From Paenibacillus ferrarius (GTDB lineage: Bacteria > Bacillota > Bacilli > Paenibacillales > NBRC-103111): 64,000 nucleotides of DNA. The translations under genes and the position numbers were made by a program. How positions within the stretch are numbered: the stretch's first letter is position 1; the number at the start of each line of letters is the position of its first letter. Under the pieces are notes generated by a model. The model saw nothing but the letters and a program-made list of their open reading frames with translations, was not told the origin of the DNA and did no database searches. Of the stretch, positions 51,582 to 60,876 are shown piece after piece. The stretch lies in contig NZ_MBTG01000012.1 in NCBI RefSeq assembly GCF_002027705.1, positions 1-64,000 of the forward strand, read 5' to 3'.

Positions 51582-53555
51582 ATGTTGGATACAATCAAAC
51601 AGTTCGCATCGGAATTTTTCGTAACGGGCGATCCACTCATCTTAGGCGCTCAAGTCAGTATTGGACTGTCAATGGTCGCCATGGTATTCGTGCTGACCTA
51701 TTTCAAAAAATGGGTCTGGCTCTGGCGTGAATGGTTAACAAGCGTCGATCATAAACGGATTGGTATTATGTATATCATCTGTTCGATTATGATGTTGTTC
51801 CGCGGCGGCGTGGATGCACTTCTGATGCGTCTGCAGTTGGCTATGCCGAATAGTGAATTTCTGCAAGCAGACCACTATAATCAAATTTTTACAACACATG
51901 GCGTAATTATGATTTTGTTCATGGCGATGCCATTGATGTTTGGTTTGTTTAATATCGTTGTTCCTCTGCAAATTGGAGCCAGAGACGTCGCGTATCCGTT
52001 TCTGAACTCGCTAAGTTTCTGGATGTTCTTCTGGGGAGCGATGCTGTTCAACGTATCGTTCGTTATCGGTGGATCACCAGATGCAGGATGGCTGAGCTAT
52101 CCGCCGCTTTCAGAGATGTCGCATAGTCCCGGCGTGGGAGAAAACTTCTATATCTGGGGTATTCAAATTTCAGGTATCGGCAGTTTAGCAACAGGGATTA
52201 ACTTTATCGTAACGATTCTGAAAATGCGCGCACCAGGCATGAAATTGATGAAAATGCCAATGTTCACATGGTCCGTATTTTCCAGTTGTATCATGATTAT
52301 CTTTGCATTCCCGATCTTAACAGTGACGCTTGCGCTGCTGTTCCTGGATCGCTTCCTTGGCGCGCACTTCTTCACCTTGGATGGTGGAGGAAATCCGATG
52401 ATGTACATCAACTTGATTTGGATGTGGGGGCACCCCGAGGTTTACATTGTTGTTGTTCCTGCTTTCGGGATCTTCTCGGAAGTGGTGTCAACCTTCTCCA
52501 AAAAGAAGTTGTTTGGTTACAAATCCATGGTGTTCGCCATGTTGATTATTAGTTTACTGTCCTTCTTCACCTGGGCGCATCACTTCTTCACCATGGGATC
52601 CGGCGCGAATGTCAACGCCTTTTTCGCCATCAGTACCATGCTGATTGCTATCCCGACAGGAGCCAAAGTGTTCAACTGGCTCTTCACGATGTACCGCGGT
52701 AAAATTCGATTCACTACGCCAATGATGTGGACAGTCGCGTTCATTCCATGTTTCGTCATTGGGGGGATGACCGGGGTGCTGCTTTCGGTTGCACCTGCAG
52801 ACTTCCAGTTCCATAACAGTTACTTCTTGATTGCGCATTTCCACCAAGTGTTGATCGGTGGGGTAGCGTTCGGTTACTTCGCAGGACTGTACTACTGGTG
52901 GCCAAAAATGTTCGGTTTCAAGCTTAACGAGCATTTAGGGAAATGGGCTTTCTGGCTGTGGAACATTGGCTTCTACGTGTGCTTCATGCCGCAATACTTC
53001 TTGGGCTTGGATGGTATGACGCGTCGTACCTACACGTACAGCTTCGATATGGGCTGGGGACCGCTCAATCTGGTATCCACCGTCGGTGGTTTCCTGATGG
53101 GGATCGGGTTCCTCTTCCAAGTGTGGCAAATTGCCCACTCGATTAAATTCAGAGAGCCGGATGTTTCCGGAGATCCATGGGATGGCCGGACACTGGAATG
53201 GTCCATTCCTTCGCCGGCACCGATCTATAACTTTGCTGTGCTGCCGCAAGTTAGCGAAGCAGACGCTTGGTGGGAAGAGAAGGAGAAATCAGGAGCCTCC
53301 GCTAAGCCGTCGGCACCGATAGTGTATGAACCGATTCATATGCCTAAGAATTCAGCTATTCCATTCCTCATTTCGGCCTTATGGTTTTTTGCCGGATTCG
53401 GGTTTGTGTGGGGCTGGATGTGGCTCACAATTCCGGCTTTAATCGGTGTTGGGATCTGTATGATTGCACGTTCGTTCTCGTATGATACGGATTATTATAT
53501 TCCGGCTGATGAAGTGAAACGTACAGAAGCCGCATTGAAAGGAGCGAAAGTCTAA
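51582..53555 (+). CDS. cyoB: Quinol oxidase subunit I
   Basis: About 657 aa, with ATG 51576 as an alternative start two codons earlier. Some 14-15 membrane helices. Heme-copper ligands are seen in FTTHGVIMI (low-spin heme His), WGHPEVYI (CuB His and cross-linked Tyr), AHHFFTMG (CuB His pair) and IAHFHQVLIGG (high- and low-spin heme His). The reduction of O2 and proton pumping take place here. Its stop overlaps the start of subunit III. Confidence 0.95.
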   Translation: MLDTIKQFASEFFVTGDPLILGAQVSIGLSMVAMVFVLTYFKKWVWLWREWLTSVDHKRIGIMYIICSIMMLFRGGVDALLMRLQLAMPNSEFLQADHYNQIFTTHGVIMILFMAMPLMFGLFNIVVPLQIGARDVAYPFLNSLSFWMFFWGAMLFNVSFVIGGSPDAGWLSYPPLSEMSHSPGVGENFYIWGIQISGIGSLATGINFIVTILKMRAPGMKLMKMPMFTWSVFSSCIMIIFAFPILTVTLALLFLDRFLGAHFFTLDGGGNPMMYINLIWMWGHPEVYIVVVPAFGIFSEVVSTFSKKKLFGYKSMVFAMLIISLLSFFTWAHHFFTMGSGANVNAFFAISTMLIAIPTGAKVFNWLFTMYRGKIRFTTPMMWTVAFIPCFVIGGMTGVLLSVAPADFQFHNSYFLIAHFHQVLIGGVAFGYFAGLYYWWPKMFGFKLNEHLGKWAFWLWNIGFYVCFMPQYFLGLDGMTRRTYTYSFDMGWGPLNLVSTVGGFLMGIGFLFQVWQIAHSIKFREPDVSGDPWDGRTLEWSIPSPAPIYNFAVLPQVSEADAWWEEKEKSGASAKPSAPIVYEPIHMPKNSAIPFLISALWFFAGFGFVWGWMWLTIPALIGVGICMIARSFSYDTDYYIPADEVKRTEAALKGAKV

Positions 53556-54172
53556 TGGCACATGCAGCCGCGCAAGGTGGTCAGCACGACCATGCACACG
53601 ACCATGAGCATGATCACGAATCGCTCAAAACGTTTGGTTTTTGGATATTTCTAATAACGGACTGTATTCTTTTTGGATCGTTGTTTGCGACCTATATGGT
53701 TCTGCACCAGAATACGAACGGTGGACCAACACCGGAAGAACTATTTAAGATGCCAGGGATCATTGCCGAGACCTTCATCTTGCTTACGAGCAGCTTCACA
53801 AGCGGTCTAGCCGTCCTTGGCATGAACAAAGGGAACATGAAGCAATTGCTTGGCTGGTTAGCTGTTACCGTGCTGCTAGGAGCTTCATTCGTCGGTTTAG
53901 AGCTGAATGAGTTTATTACCATGGTTAATCATGAAGGAGCAACAATCAGCACGAGCGCATTCTTATCTGCCTTTTTCGCTTTGGTAGGAACGCATGGTTT
54001 GCACGTTTCGGTTGGTTTGATCTGGATGGTGGGACTCATGATTCAGTTGAAACGTAGAGGGATTACAGCAGTAACGAAGCGCAAAGTCGCAGTTATTTCG
54101 TTGTACTGGCATTTTCTTGATGTGGTTTGGATCTTCGTATTTACGATCGTTTACTTGATGGGGGTGATGTAA
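53555..54172 (+). CDS. cyoC: Quinol oxidase subunit III
   Basis: 205 aa with five membrane helices and a His/Asp-rich cytoplasmic start (HDHAHDHEHDHE), which may bind metal. FGFWIFLITDCILFGSLFATY, TFILLTSSFTSGLAV and ALVGTHGLHVSVGLIWM are subunit III features. Overlaps the cyoB stop by one nt. Confidence 0.93.
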   Translation: MAHAAAQGGQHDHAHDHEHDHESLKTFGFWIFLITDCILFGSLFATYMVLHQNTNGGPTPEELFKMPGIIAETFILLTSSFTSGLAVLGMNKGNMKQLLGWLAVTVLLGASFVGLELNEFITMVNHEGATISTSAFLSAFFALVGTHGLHVSVGLIWMVGLMIQLKRRGITAVTKRKVAVISLYWHFLDVVWIFVFTIVYLMGVM

Positions 54173-54173
54173 G

Positions 54174-54503
54174 ATGAGTCAACCGCATACAGATTCACAT
54201 CAGAATCATGACGCTCATGGTTCGTTGAAATCTTATATCCTGGGCTTCGCCTTATCGATTATCCTGACGATCATCCCATTGGTCGTGGTGATGAATCACA
54301 TGCTGAACAGAACTGGTACGCTGGTTTTGATTCTCATTATGGCGATTCTGCAATTCTGCGTACAACTCCTGTTCTTCATGCATGTGAAGGAAGGCGAGAA
54401 CGCGAAATGGAACATCATGGCGCTGATCTTTGGTTTAGTTATCTTAATAACAATTGTCGCTGGTTCCATCTGGATTATGACTTACAACCAAGTTGCGCAT
54501 TAA
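54174..54503 (+). CDS. cyoD: Quinol oxidase subunit IV
   Basis: 109 aa with three membrane helices. GSLKSYILGFALSIILTIIP and FCVQLLFFMHVKEGENAKWN are typical of the CyoD/QoxD family. Last gene of the operon, one nt after subunit III. A heme O/A synthase gene is not in this window. Confidence 0.92.
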   Translation: MSQPHTDSHQNHDAHGSLKSYILGFALSIILTIIPLVVVMNHMLNRTGTLVLILIMAILQFCVQLLFFMHVKEGENAKWNIMALIFGLVILITIVAGSIWIMTYNQVAH

Positions 54504-54522
54504 GTGTGAATTTGGTTAATAA

Positions 54523-54560
54523 AAAGACGCCCTCATCTTGCATAGGTGAGGGCGTCTTTG
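54523..54560. terminator. Intrinsic terminator
   Basis: AAAGACGCCCTCA and TGAGGGCGTCTTT form a perfect 13-bp stem with T runs on both strands. Confidence 0.92.
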
Positions 54561-54575
54561 TCTTTCGTTAATGCC

Positions 54576-54710
54576 TTAAAGAATCGGTAGTCTTTTTTGC
54601 TCTTTGGATTCTTGTTTTTCTTGTTGAACGGCTTTCTCCCCGAATTGATCCAAGCGAGAAGGGCTGCCGGCAGGTCCGGTGTTCTTCGGTTTGTTGTTTC
54701 TTCCACCCAT
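54576..54710 (-). CDS. Small basic/polar protein
   Basis: 44 aa: MGGRNNKPKNTGPAGSPS then EKAVQQEKQESKEQKRLP. A near-perfect ribosome site GGAGGTGATC lies before the ATG at 54710, which is the main evidence that it is real. Composition resembles minor small acid-soluble spore proteins, but no family match is claimed. It is divergent from the L,D-transpeptidase gene and shares the terminator at 54523. Confidence 0.65.
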   Translation of the reverse strand: MGGRNNKPKNTGPAGSPSRLDQFGEKAVQQEKQESKEQKRLPIL

Positions 54711-54778
54711 GGTTGATCACCTCCGTGTTTCAGCTTTTGCTAAACGCAGACCAATCATTCAGGGGAAGAACAAAAGGG

Positions 54779-54832
54779 TTGTCTTTCCAAAATCAATATG
54801 ATACATTATGTATCAGAGATACTAAATGTATC
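54779..54832 (+). promoter_or_regulatory. Promoter with two GATAC-N5-GTATC palindromes
   Basis: TTGTCT (54779-54784), 17 nt, TACATT (54802-54807). GATAC-ATTAT-GTATC (54800-54814) covers the -10, and GATAC-TAAAT-GTATC (54818-54832) lies 18 nt on, at the likely start of transcription. Same layout as at 46624. Confidence 0.6.
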
Positions 54833-54878
54833 AACACCATGATTGGACAAGCAACTACATAGAACGGAGAGGAGCCGA

Positions 54879-56360
54879 ATGATTCGCCGAAACCAGCGTT
54901 TTCGCAACCATCTGGATGACAATCTGATTCATTTGCACAAGAATTTCTTTGTAAGCCCTTCCGATCCTCAATACTATGAGAAAGTTATACGGTATTTGGA
55001 TGCCAACTCGCCAGAAGCTCATTTCAAAATTGGGCAGAAATTCCAGCTGAAAGGCAATGTGAAGCGAGCTGTTTTTCATTACAAAGAAGTGCTAAGAACG
55101 TATCCTTCGCCGTTTTATTCTGCTGCTAATCGAGCCATTCAACATCTAGACCAACAACAAGCTGCGCATGCCGCAAGCCTGCAGCAAGCATTTCCAGGGA
55201 AGAATAAGCCGCTGCTGCCGCCTTTCTTGAAAACACTGCTGCTCGTTCTGCTCGTCCTTAACTTGCTGCTGGTGCTGCTGTTCGTGGGAGATAGTCCGAT
55301 TTACAAAACGATCTCCAAAATGAAGGTATGGGGAGTAGGGAGCGATATTACCTATGAGACGGTTGATGTCCCATTCGTCATGTACTTGGCGCCCGATACC
55401 AAAAACGAGGAGATTGAAAATGCCCTGCACAAGCAGGCGCTAGTGTTAGCAGATGAAATGCCTAATCGCAGCATTCTCATTTATGGCGTTGTTTCCTTGG
55501 ATAATACCAATAAAGGAAAAACAATGCTGCTCACCAATGACGCTTTAACGAAAAGCGCGATTGTCGTCGCTCAGTATTACCCAGCATCAGATAACTCTGT
55601 ACGAATTCGATTCCTTAATTCCGAGTATGACAAGCACCAACCGCTTAGTGCGATTGGTGCTAATTTAGTTCGTACGGCGCTGGAAGGCTACAAGAAGGAT
55701 CACGGAAATGCTCCAGAGAGCCTGGATTCGCTTCTACAGGACTATCCAAACAACTACCTAAGCTTTATTCCAAACGAGGCTGAAACAGGCTCTAATGAGG
55801 TCTCAGCGGCTTATAACGGTCGAGGCGGATGGGTCTATGATGGCAAGGCAGTGGATCCGGAGCAGATGTTTTACGCAAACGCATCAGGCGTTGGCCGTAT
55901 TCCTTATGAACCCGTCCACATTGAGATTAATAAAGCTGAGCATCACTTGAAGCTGGTGAGCGGCGACTATGTAATCTGGGATAAGGAAATCGGGCTTGGA
56001 GCCAACGGGGGGACACCGCAGGGGGATTTCATCGTGCTGGACCGCGTTCAACAGCCCAAAGGCAGCCATGTGCTCAGTTATGGCGACGCGGGATTGGGGC
56101 TGGGCAGCATTGCTCTTCATGGCACCTATGATGAGAGCTCGATCGGCACCGATAAATCGCTGGGTTGTGTGCGGCTCTCGAATGAGGACGTGCAGCAATT
56201 GTTTCCTTTTGTCCCCAAAGGGACCGAAGTCCAGATTGAAGCTGCGAAGTGGAACTCGGCTGCCGCTGTACCGGTTGAGCATACCGAAACGCTTATTCCA
56301 GCGAAGCAGCCTGCTCTTGACCAATCGCCGGAAAAGGTGATATTTCATTGGCTGGGTTAA
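54879..56360 (+). CDS. L,D-transpeptidase (YkuD domain), membrane-anchored
   Basis: 493 aa from ATG 54879 (GAGAGGA upstream). The cytoplasmic N-terminal ~115 residues have TPR-like helices (KIGQKFQLKGNVKRAVFHYKEVL). One TM helix (LLLVLLVLNLLLVLLFVG) is near 120. Outside are a middle domain of unknown type and the C-terminal YkuD domain at about 345-465, with catalytic HGTYDESSIGTDKSLGCVRLS (Cys near 430, split here by position). It forms 3-3 cross-links or attaches proteins to peptidoglycan. Tandem palindromes precede it. Confidence 0.88.
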   Translation: MIRRNQRFRNHLDDNLIHLHKNFFVSPSDPQYYEKVIRYLDANSPEAHFKIGQKFQLKGNVKRAVFHYKEVLRTYPSPFYSAANRAIQHLDQQQAAHAASLQQAFPGKNKPLLPPFLKTLLLVLLVLNLLLVLLFVGDSPIYKTISKMKVWGVGSDITYETVDVPFVMYLAPDTKNEEIENALHKQALVLADEMPNRSILIYGVVSLDNTNKGKTMLLTNDALTKSAIVVAQYYPASDNSVRIRFLNSEYDKHQPLSAIGANLVRTALEGYKKDHGNAPESLDSLLQDYPNNYLSFIPNEAETGSNEVSAAYNGRGGWVYDGKAVDPEQMFYANASGVGRIPYEPVHIEINKAEHHLKLVSGDYVIWDKEIGLGANGGTPQGDFIVLDRVQQPKGSHVLSYGDAGLGLGSIALHGTYDESSIGTDKSLGCVRLSNEDVQQLFPFVPKGTEVQIEAAKWNSAAAVPVEHTETLIPAKQPALDQSPEKVIFHWLG

Positions 56361-56404
56361 GTATTATGATCGTTAATGAGGCTAATGTTCCTCATATTCC
56401 ATAG

Positions 56405-56455
56405 AAAAAAGCAGCTGAAGCTCTCTGGTGAACCAGAGGCCTCAACTGCTTTTTT
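56405..56455. terminator. Bidirectional intrinsic terminator
   Basis: AAAAAAGCAG-CTGAAGCTCTCTGG pairs imperfectly with CCAGAGGCCTCA-ACTGCTTTTTT, between convergent genes. Confidence 0.82.
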
Positions 56456-56463
56456 ATCGTTAA

Positions 56464-57579
56464 CTACATTAAGTTTTCGGGGTTTAGCTTCTCAAGCTCT
56501 GGAATCACGAAGCGTCCATCTTTGCGAATCAGCACATCATCAAAGTAAATTTCGCCGCCACCGTATTCAGGACGTTGAATCAATACCATATCCCAGTGAA
56601 CGGAGGAACGATTGGTATTATCTGCGGTTTCATAGGCTTGCCCTGGTGTAAAGTGGATGCTGCCGTCAATCTTCTCATCAAATAAAATATCTTTCATAGG
56701 ATGTTGGATATAGGGGTTTACGCCAATGGCGAACTCACCGATATAACGCGCGCCTTCATCCGTATCCAAAATGTCATTCAATTTCTTCGTATCATTGCTG
56801 GTTGCTTCAACAATGCGTCCATTCTCAAAACGGAGCACAATGTTCTCGAACGAAGTACCGGAGTAAATCGTAGGCGTATTGTAGCTGATTACGCCATTCA
56901 CAGAGTCTTTCACAGGAGCGGAATAAACTTCGCCATCCGGGATGTTTCTCAGGCCGGAGCAAGGGACAGAACCAATATTTTTGATGGAGAAGCTGAGATC
57001 TGTTCCTTTGGAAACAAGTCGTACACGGTCTGTCCGATTCATGAGATCAACAAGCGATTCCATGGCGACAGCCATTTTGCTGTAATCCAGATTGCACACA
57101 TTGAAGTAGAAGTTTTCGAATTCTTCCGTGCTTTTGCCTGCCAGTTGAGCCATGGAAGGGTTCGGGTAGCGCATGACGCACCACTTCGTATTGTTAATAC
57201 GCTCGTCGAAGAGCGGACGCTGGAAATACTTGAGATAAAGTTTCATTTGATCTTCAGGCACATCGGATGACTCAGTAATGTTGTCTCCGCTGCGCACAGC
57301 CACATAAGCGTCCATTTGCTTCATGCGTGCGAGCTCAAAGTCAGACCACTCGCTGAATTGTTCTTGAGTGCCTTTCATTTGCAAACTTCTGGTAATCATG
57401 GGATCACGAAGCTCGATGAATGGTTTGCCGCCTACCGCGTATACTTCTTCAATCAAGCATTTGGCAAGCTCAGGATCTTTGACGCCAATCATTTCAATCA
57501 ATATGTTCTCGCCGGGTTGAAGGCTTACCGAGTAGCGAATAATGTTGCGGGCAAAAGTTTGCAGTCGTGGATCTCTCAT
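56464..57579 (-). CDS. M29-family aminopeptidase
   Basis: 371 aa, the family's usual length. Metal-binding and core motifs of thermophilic M29 aminopeptidases: NIPDGEVYSAPVKDSVNG near residue 210, GARYIGEFAIGVNP near 280, and SSVHWDMVLI near 340 (His and Asp ligands). It removes N-terminal residues from peptides in the cytoplasm. Alone, with divergent spacing of 170 nt to the next gene. Confidence 0.92.
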   Translation of the reverse strand: MRDPRLQTFARNIIRYSVSLQPGENILIEMIGVKDPELAKCLIEEVYAVGGKPFIELRDPMITRSLQMKGTQEQFSEWSDFELARMKQMDAYVAVRSGDNITESSDVPEDQMKLYLKYFQRPLFDERINNTKWCVMRYPNPSMAQLAGKSTEEFENFYFNVCNLDYSKMAVAMESLVDLMNRTDRVRLVSKGTDLSFSIKNIGSVPCSGLRNIPDGEVYSAPVKDSVNGVISYNTPTIYSGTSFENIVLRFENGRIVEATSNDTKKLNDILDTDEGARYIGEFAIGVNPYIQHPMKDILFDEKIDGSIHFTPGQAYETADNTNRSSVHWDMVLIQRPEYGGGEIYFDDVLIRKDGRFVIPELEKLNPENLM

Positions 57580-57750
57580 TCGTTAGGTCTCCCTTAATTT
57601 AAAATTAATACTTAGAAATTATATCGCACTACAAGAGCTAAAGCCAATGTGAGCAATCATTTCTTAGGCTTGGCAGGGTATGCTACAATAGATAGCTAGC
57701 CAATATAGTAAATCATACTCAGCAAGAGTACTCAACCAGAGGAGGACATT

Positions 57751-58293
57751 ATGGCAAGAGATCAGATTAAAGTCCCATTCGGGTACGTAGAGCCGCCACA
57801 AACACGCAAAGGGACTGTCTTTGTGTTTGAGACCTTTGAGGACTGGACAGAAGCAGACATGCAAGCTTTTACTTTGTTGGCTGAAGAACGCAAGTTTGTA
57901 AGGGCCATTTTTTATCCGCAGCACGAAGAGACACTTCGAAGAATGGACATTCCCAGCAAGGAGCCGTATTACGCTCGCGTGAAACATCTCGAAAGCCTTC
58001 TAAAACATGCTGATACCACGATTCAATTGGATTTGGATACATGGGAGGGAAAACGCAAGAAATATACACCCATGGATACTTCCCTCCATTTCTTGACAGA
58101 CAAAACGCCAGGACCTCATTTCTTGTGCATCAGTGACCGTTATGCGAACCAATTCATCAGCTATCCTTCTTTTAAAGAATGGATTAAGAAGCTCAGGCTC
58201 TTCATTATTAATCAATTCCATGTTCCTCTCAATGTGAAGCTGCACGATTATGCGGATCGATGGGAAACCGTGGATTTACGTCATGAATCTTAA
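57751..58293 (+). CDS. Conserved-looking hypothetical protein
   Basis: 180 aa. RBS GAGGAGG. It contains FETFEDWTEADMQAFTLLAEER, FYPQHEETLRRM and a C-terminal WIKKLRLFIINQFHVPLNVKLHDY. Soluble, mixed alpha/beta, no signal peptide. The last 11 nt overlap the MFS transporter start, so the two are co-translated. Family not recognised. Confidence 0.75.
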   Translation: MARDQIKVPFGYVEPPQTRKGTVFVFETFEDWTEADMQAFTLLAEERKFVRAIFYPQHEETLRRMDIPSKEPYYARVKHLESLLKHADTTIQLDLDTWEGKRKKYTPMDTSLHFLTDKTPGPHFLCISDRYANQFISYPSFKEWIKKLRLFIINQFHVPLNVKLHDYADRWETVDLRHES

Positions 58294-59440
58294 TCTATCC
58301 AATTCGAACTATAAGTTAATCATATTAATTATGGTGATTGTCGTTGCAGGAATGAGTCAAGGCATGCTGCTGCCGCTGCTAACGATACTTCTTGATCGAT
58401 CAGGTGTTTCCGCGGATGCCAATGGGTTGAACGCGGCGGCACTTTATATCGGCATTTTTTCTACCGTGTTTTTCATTGAGAAACCCGTTAGGCGCTTTGG
58501 CTACAAGCCGGTCATCATGGTGGGGATGGGGATGATTATCCTGGCAACATGTCTGTTCCCGCTATGGCAGCAGACGGCCGTTTGGTTTGTTCTGCGGCTG
58601 CTCGTTGGCGTGGGGGACAGCGCACTGCATTATGCGACTCAATTATGGATCGTAACCTCCAGCCCCAAAGAACGTAGAGGACGGAATATCTCGCTATACG
58701 GGATGGCCTATGGCCTGGGATTCAGTTTGGGGCCTATCGGCATCACATTGCTCAAAATAGGCATTTGGTTTCCCTTTTTGATCACGAGCGGCTTCTTTGT
58801 CATCGTGCTGCTGCTCGTCCGGAAGTTGACGAATGAACGCCCTGAGCGAGGAGAGCGCATAGAAGCTATACATAAGAGGGCTTCTATGGTGTTTAGATTA
58901 GCCTGGTTTCCACTCCTGACATCCTTGCTGTTCGGGTATATGGAAGCCTCGATGAACAGTAATTTTCCGCTTTATGGCTTACGCGTGGGTCTCCGTGAAT
59001 CGGATATAGGTGTCCTGCTGCCGATCATTGGCGTAGGCAGTCTGATCATGCAGCTGCCGTTAGGCATTTGGAGCGATCGCATCGGCAGGCGATCTATTCT
59101 TATTGCGACGGGGTTTATCGGCGCCTTGGCGTTTGCATGCATTCCCTTTGCCGGCTCCAATCCATGGTGGATTGGACTTTTGTTTGGTGTTGCCGGGGGG
59201 ATGGTAGGTTCCTTTTTTTCATTAGGCTTAGCATATGCAGCAGATATTTTGCCTAGGCATTTGCTGCCGACAGCGAACGTTATTGCCTCTATTCAATACA
59301 GCGTTGGAAGCATAGCGGGTCCGCTGATCGGAGGCTTTGCAATTGGCTACTTGCATGTAGCCAGCATGTTTTATTTGATAAGCTTCATATATCTGTTGTT
59401 TGCTTTGTCAGGACTTATTTTTAAACATAAAGCCGCATGA
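58283..59440 (+). CDS. MFS transporter
   Basis: 385 aa from ATG 58283, 12 membrane helices. The motif-A-like loop IEKPVRRFGYKPVI lies after TM2, GVGDSALHYATQLWIV in TM4, and GIWSDRIGRRSILI between TM8 and TM9. SIQYSVGSIAGPLIGG is near the end. Proton-coupled export of small molecules is likely; the substrate is unknown. Confidence 0.9.
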   Translation: MNLNLSNSNYKLIILIMVIVVAGMSQGMLLPLLTILLDRSGVSADANGLNAAALYIGIFSTVFFIEKPVRRFGYKPVIMVGMGMIILATCLFPLWQQTAVWFVLRLLVGVGDSALHYATQLWIVTSSPKERRGRNISLYGMAYGLGFSLGPIGITLLKIGIWFPFLITSGFFVIVLLLVRKLTNERPERGERIEAIHKRASMVFRLAWFPLLTSLLFGYMEASMNSNFPLYGLRVGLRESDIGVLLPIIGVGSLIMQLPLGIWSDRIGRRSILIATGFIGALAFACIPFAGSNPWWIGLLFGVAGGMVGSFFSLGLAYAADILPRHLLPTANVIASIQYSVGSIAGPLIGGFAIGYLHVASMFYLISFIYLLFALSGLIFKHKAA

Positions 59441-59485
59441 AAAAAGACACTCAAGCCTTCGTAAAGGTTTAGAGTGTCTTTTTTT
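59441..59485. terminator. Bidirectional intrinsic terminator
   Basis: AAAAGACACTC pairs with GAGTGTCTTTT; inner AAGCCTT/AAGGTTT stem; A and T runs on the two sides. Confidence 0.9.
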
Positions 59486-59494
59486 ATTTGTGAG

Positions 59495-60130
59495 TTAGCC
59501 AATTTCATAGCTGGCAGCCTGATCCGTCATATACCGTTCTGTTAAAATGGTCAGCATGGAGATTCCGATTTGGTTTTCTCCGCCTTCCGGGATAATAATA
59601 TCGGCATATTTCTTGGAGGGCTCAATGAAAGCATCGTGCATCGGCTTCACGGTTGTCATGTATTGATCAAAGACAGATTGCAGCGAACGGCCGCGTTCAT
59701 TAATATCTCTGGACAATCGGCGAAGGATGCGCACATCCGGATCTGTGTCGACGAACACCTTGATGTTCAAGGCGCCGCGCAGCTCTTCATCCGTCAGAAC
59801 ATGAATTCCTTCCAACAGGACAATCGGCTTCACATCAATGCGAATCGTTTCCTGAGAACGGGCATGCTGCGAGAAGTCGTACACAGGAATATCGACAGGA
59901 TTGCCATTTTTCAATTCATTTAAATGTTTAAGCAGCAGATCATTTTCAAATGCACGGGGGTGATCATAATTAATGCGTTCCCGTTCTTCATATGTAAGAC
60001 CGCTATGATGAAGATAATAATTATCCTGTGAAATTAAGGTCACTTTCGTGGAACCCAGCTTATTAATAATCGACCTGGCTACTGTTGTTTTTCCTGATCC
60101 GGTACCACCGGCTATTCCGATAACGAGCAT
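59495..60130 (-). CDS. udk: Uridine kinase
   Basis: 211 aa. P-loop GIAGGTGSGKTT at 6-17, the nucleoside-binding YYLHHSGLTYEERERINYDHPRAFE near 42-66, VLLEGIHVL near 108 and RRLSRDINERGRS in the lid. It phosphorylates uridine and cytidine in pyrimidine salvage. Full length. Confidence 0.96.
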   Translation of the reverse strand: MLVIGIAGGTGSGKTTVARSIINKLGSTKVTLISQDNYYLHHSGLTYEERERINYDHPRAFENDLLLKHLNELKNGNPVDIPVYDFSQHARSQETIRIDVKPIVLLEGIHVLTDEELRGALNIKVFVDTDPDVRILRRLSRDINERGRSLQSVFDQYMTTVKPMHDAFIEPSKKYADIIIPEGGENQIGISMLTILTERYMTDQAASYEIG

Positions 60131-60204
60131 GAAATGTAGTGCCTCCCCAAATAACTTGAAAACCTTCCACAGTAGTTTACCATAGTCTTGACATAAAAAG
60201 AAAA

Positions 60205-60234
60205 AGCGATCGAATTTCGATCACTTTTTTCTAT
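60205..60234 (-). terminator. Intrinsic terminator of the Gln-rich protein gene
   Basis: On the minus strand AAAGTGATCGAAA pairs with TTCGATCGCTTT, followed by TTCTTTTTATG. Confidence 0.75.
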
Positions 60235-60243
60235 CCGAATCGC

Positions 60244-60561
60244 TTAACGAATCTGTTTTGGCGTGCGGAACTTGTTCTGATTGATGTCGAGATCTTGAGT
60301 AGCTTGTGAAAGCTGTTCCATCGTCTGCTTGATTTGTTGTCCGAACTGTTCATTGTTGTAAGTTTGAAGCTGTTCATGGGCTTCTTGAACTTGCAGTTTG
60401 GCTTGCGTGAGCGCGGCTTGCGCCGATTGGATGGATTGAGGATTGGCCTGAGAAATGGCAACTTGCAGTTTATGTTCAGCATCCTGAGCTTGAAGAATGG
60501 CAGAATCTGCTGTATCAATGGCGTGCTGAAGGGGCTGCTGATGCTGATTGTTTTGTGTCAT
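60244..60561 (-). CDS. Small Gln/Ala-rich helical protein
   Basis: 105 aa, almost wholly helical with Gln and Ala heptads (DTADSAILQAQDAEHKLQVA, AQAALTQAKLQVQEAHEQLQ). AGGAGG precedes the ATG. It could be a coiled-coil spore or surface protein; no family recognised. Confidence 0.65.
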   Translation of the reverse strand: MTQNNQHQQPLQHAIDTADSAILQAQDAEHKLQVAISQANPQSIQSAQAALTQAKLQVQEAHEQLQTYNNEQFGQQIKQTMEQLSQATQDLDINQNKFRTPKQIR

Positions 60562-60876
60562 GGGGAAGTGGCCTCCTAAGAATCATAGTTATCGTTTTTT
60601 TTCTAAAATAGAACAGTGGCTTTACTACATTGCTCCAAAGCTGGGGAAATCATTCTCGTTGGGAAATGAAATTATTTCCTGGGTAAGCGCAAAATGTGAG
60701 CGTTCCGTCGATATTTCGACAATAAAAGTCTGAAAATTATGAATACATAAATAATTAATGGGATTAAGCAACAATCCAAAATAAAAGTGGACAAAACACA
60801 CGAATATTCATAATCTAAAGATGATAGTTTTTTTTGACATGATTAGACAATTAGTGTCAGATACAGGGGATGAAAT
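60562..60876. other. Intergenic stretch, no gene seen
   Basis: AT-rich gap between divergent genes. GTCGATATTTCGAC (about 60707) is a small inverted repeat and TTGACA occurs at 60834, but a -10 there would leave too little leader for the ribosome site. Promoters for both neighbours must lie here. Confidence 0.5.

Noticed and set aside
60834..60862. Promoter TTGACA-N17-TCAGAT before the lipoprotein gene
   Set aside because: The transcript would begin inside or after the ribosome binding site at about 60865.
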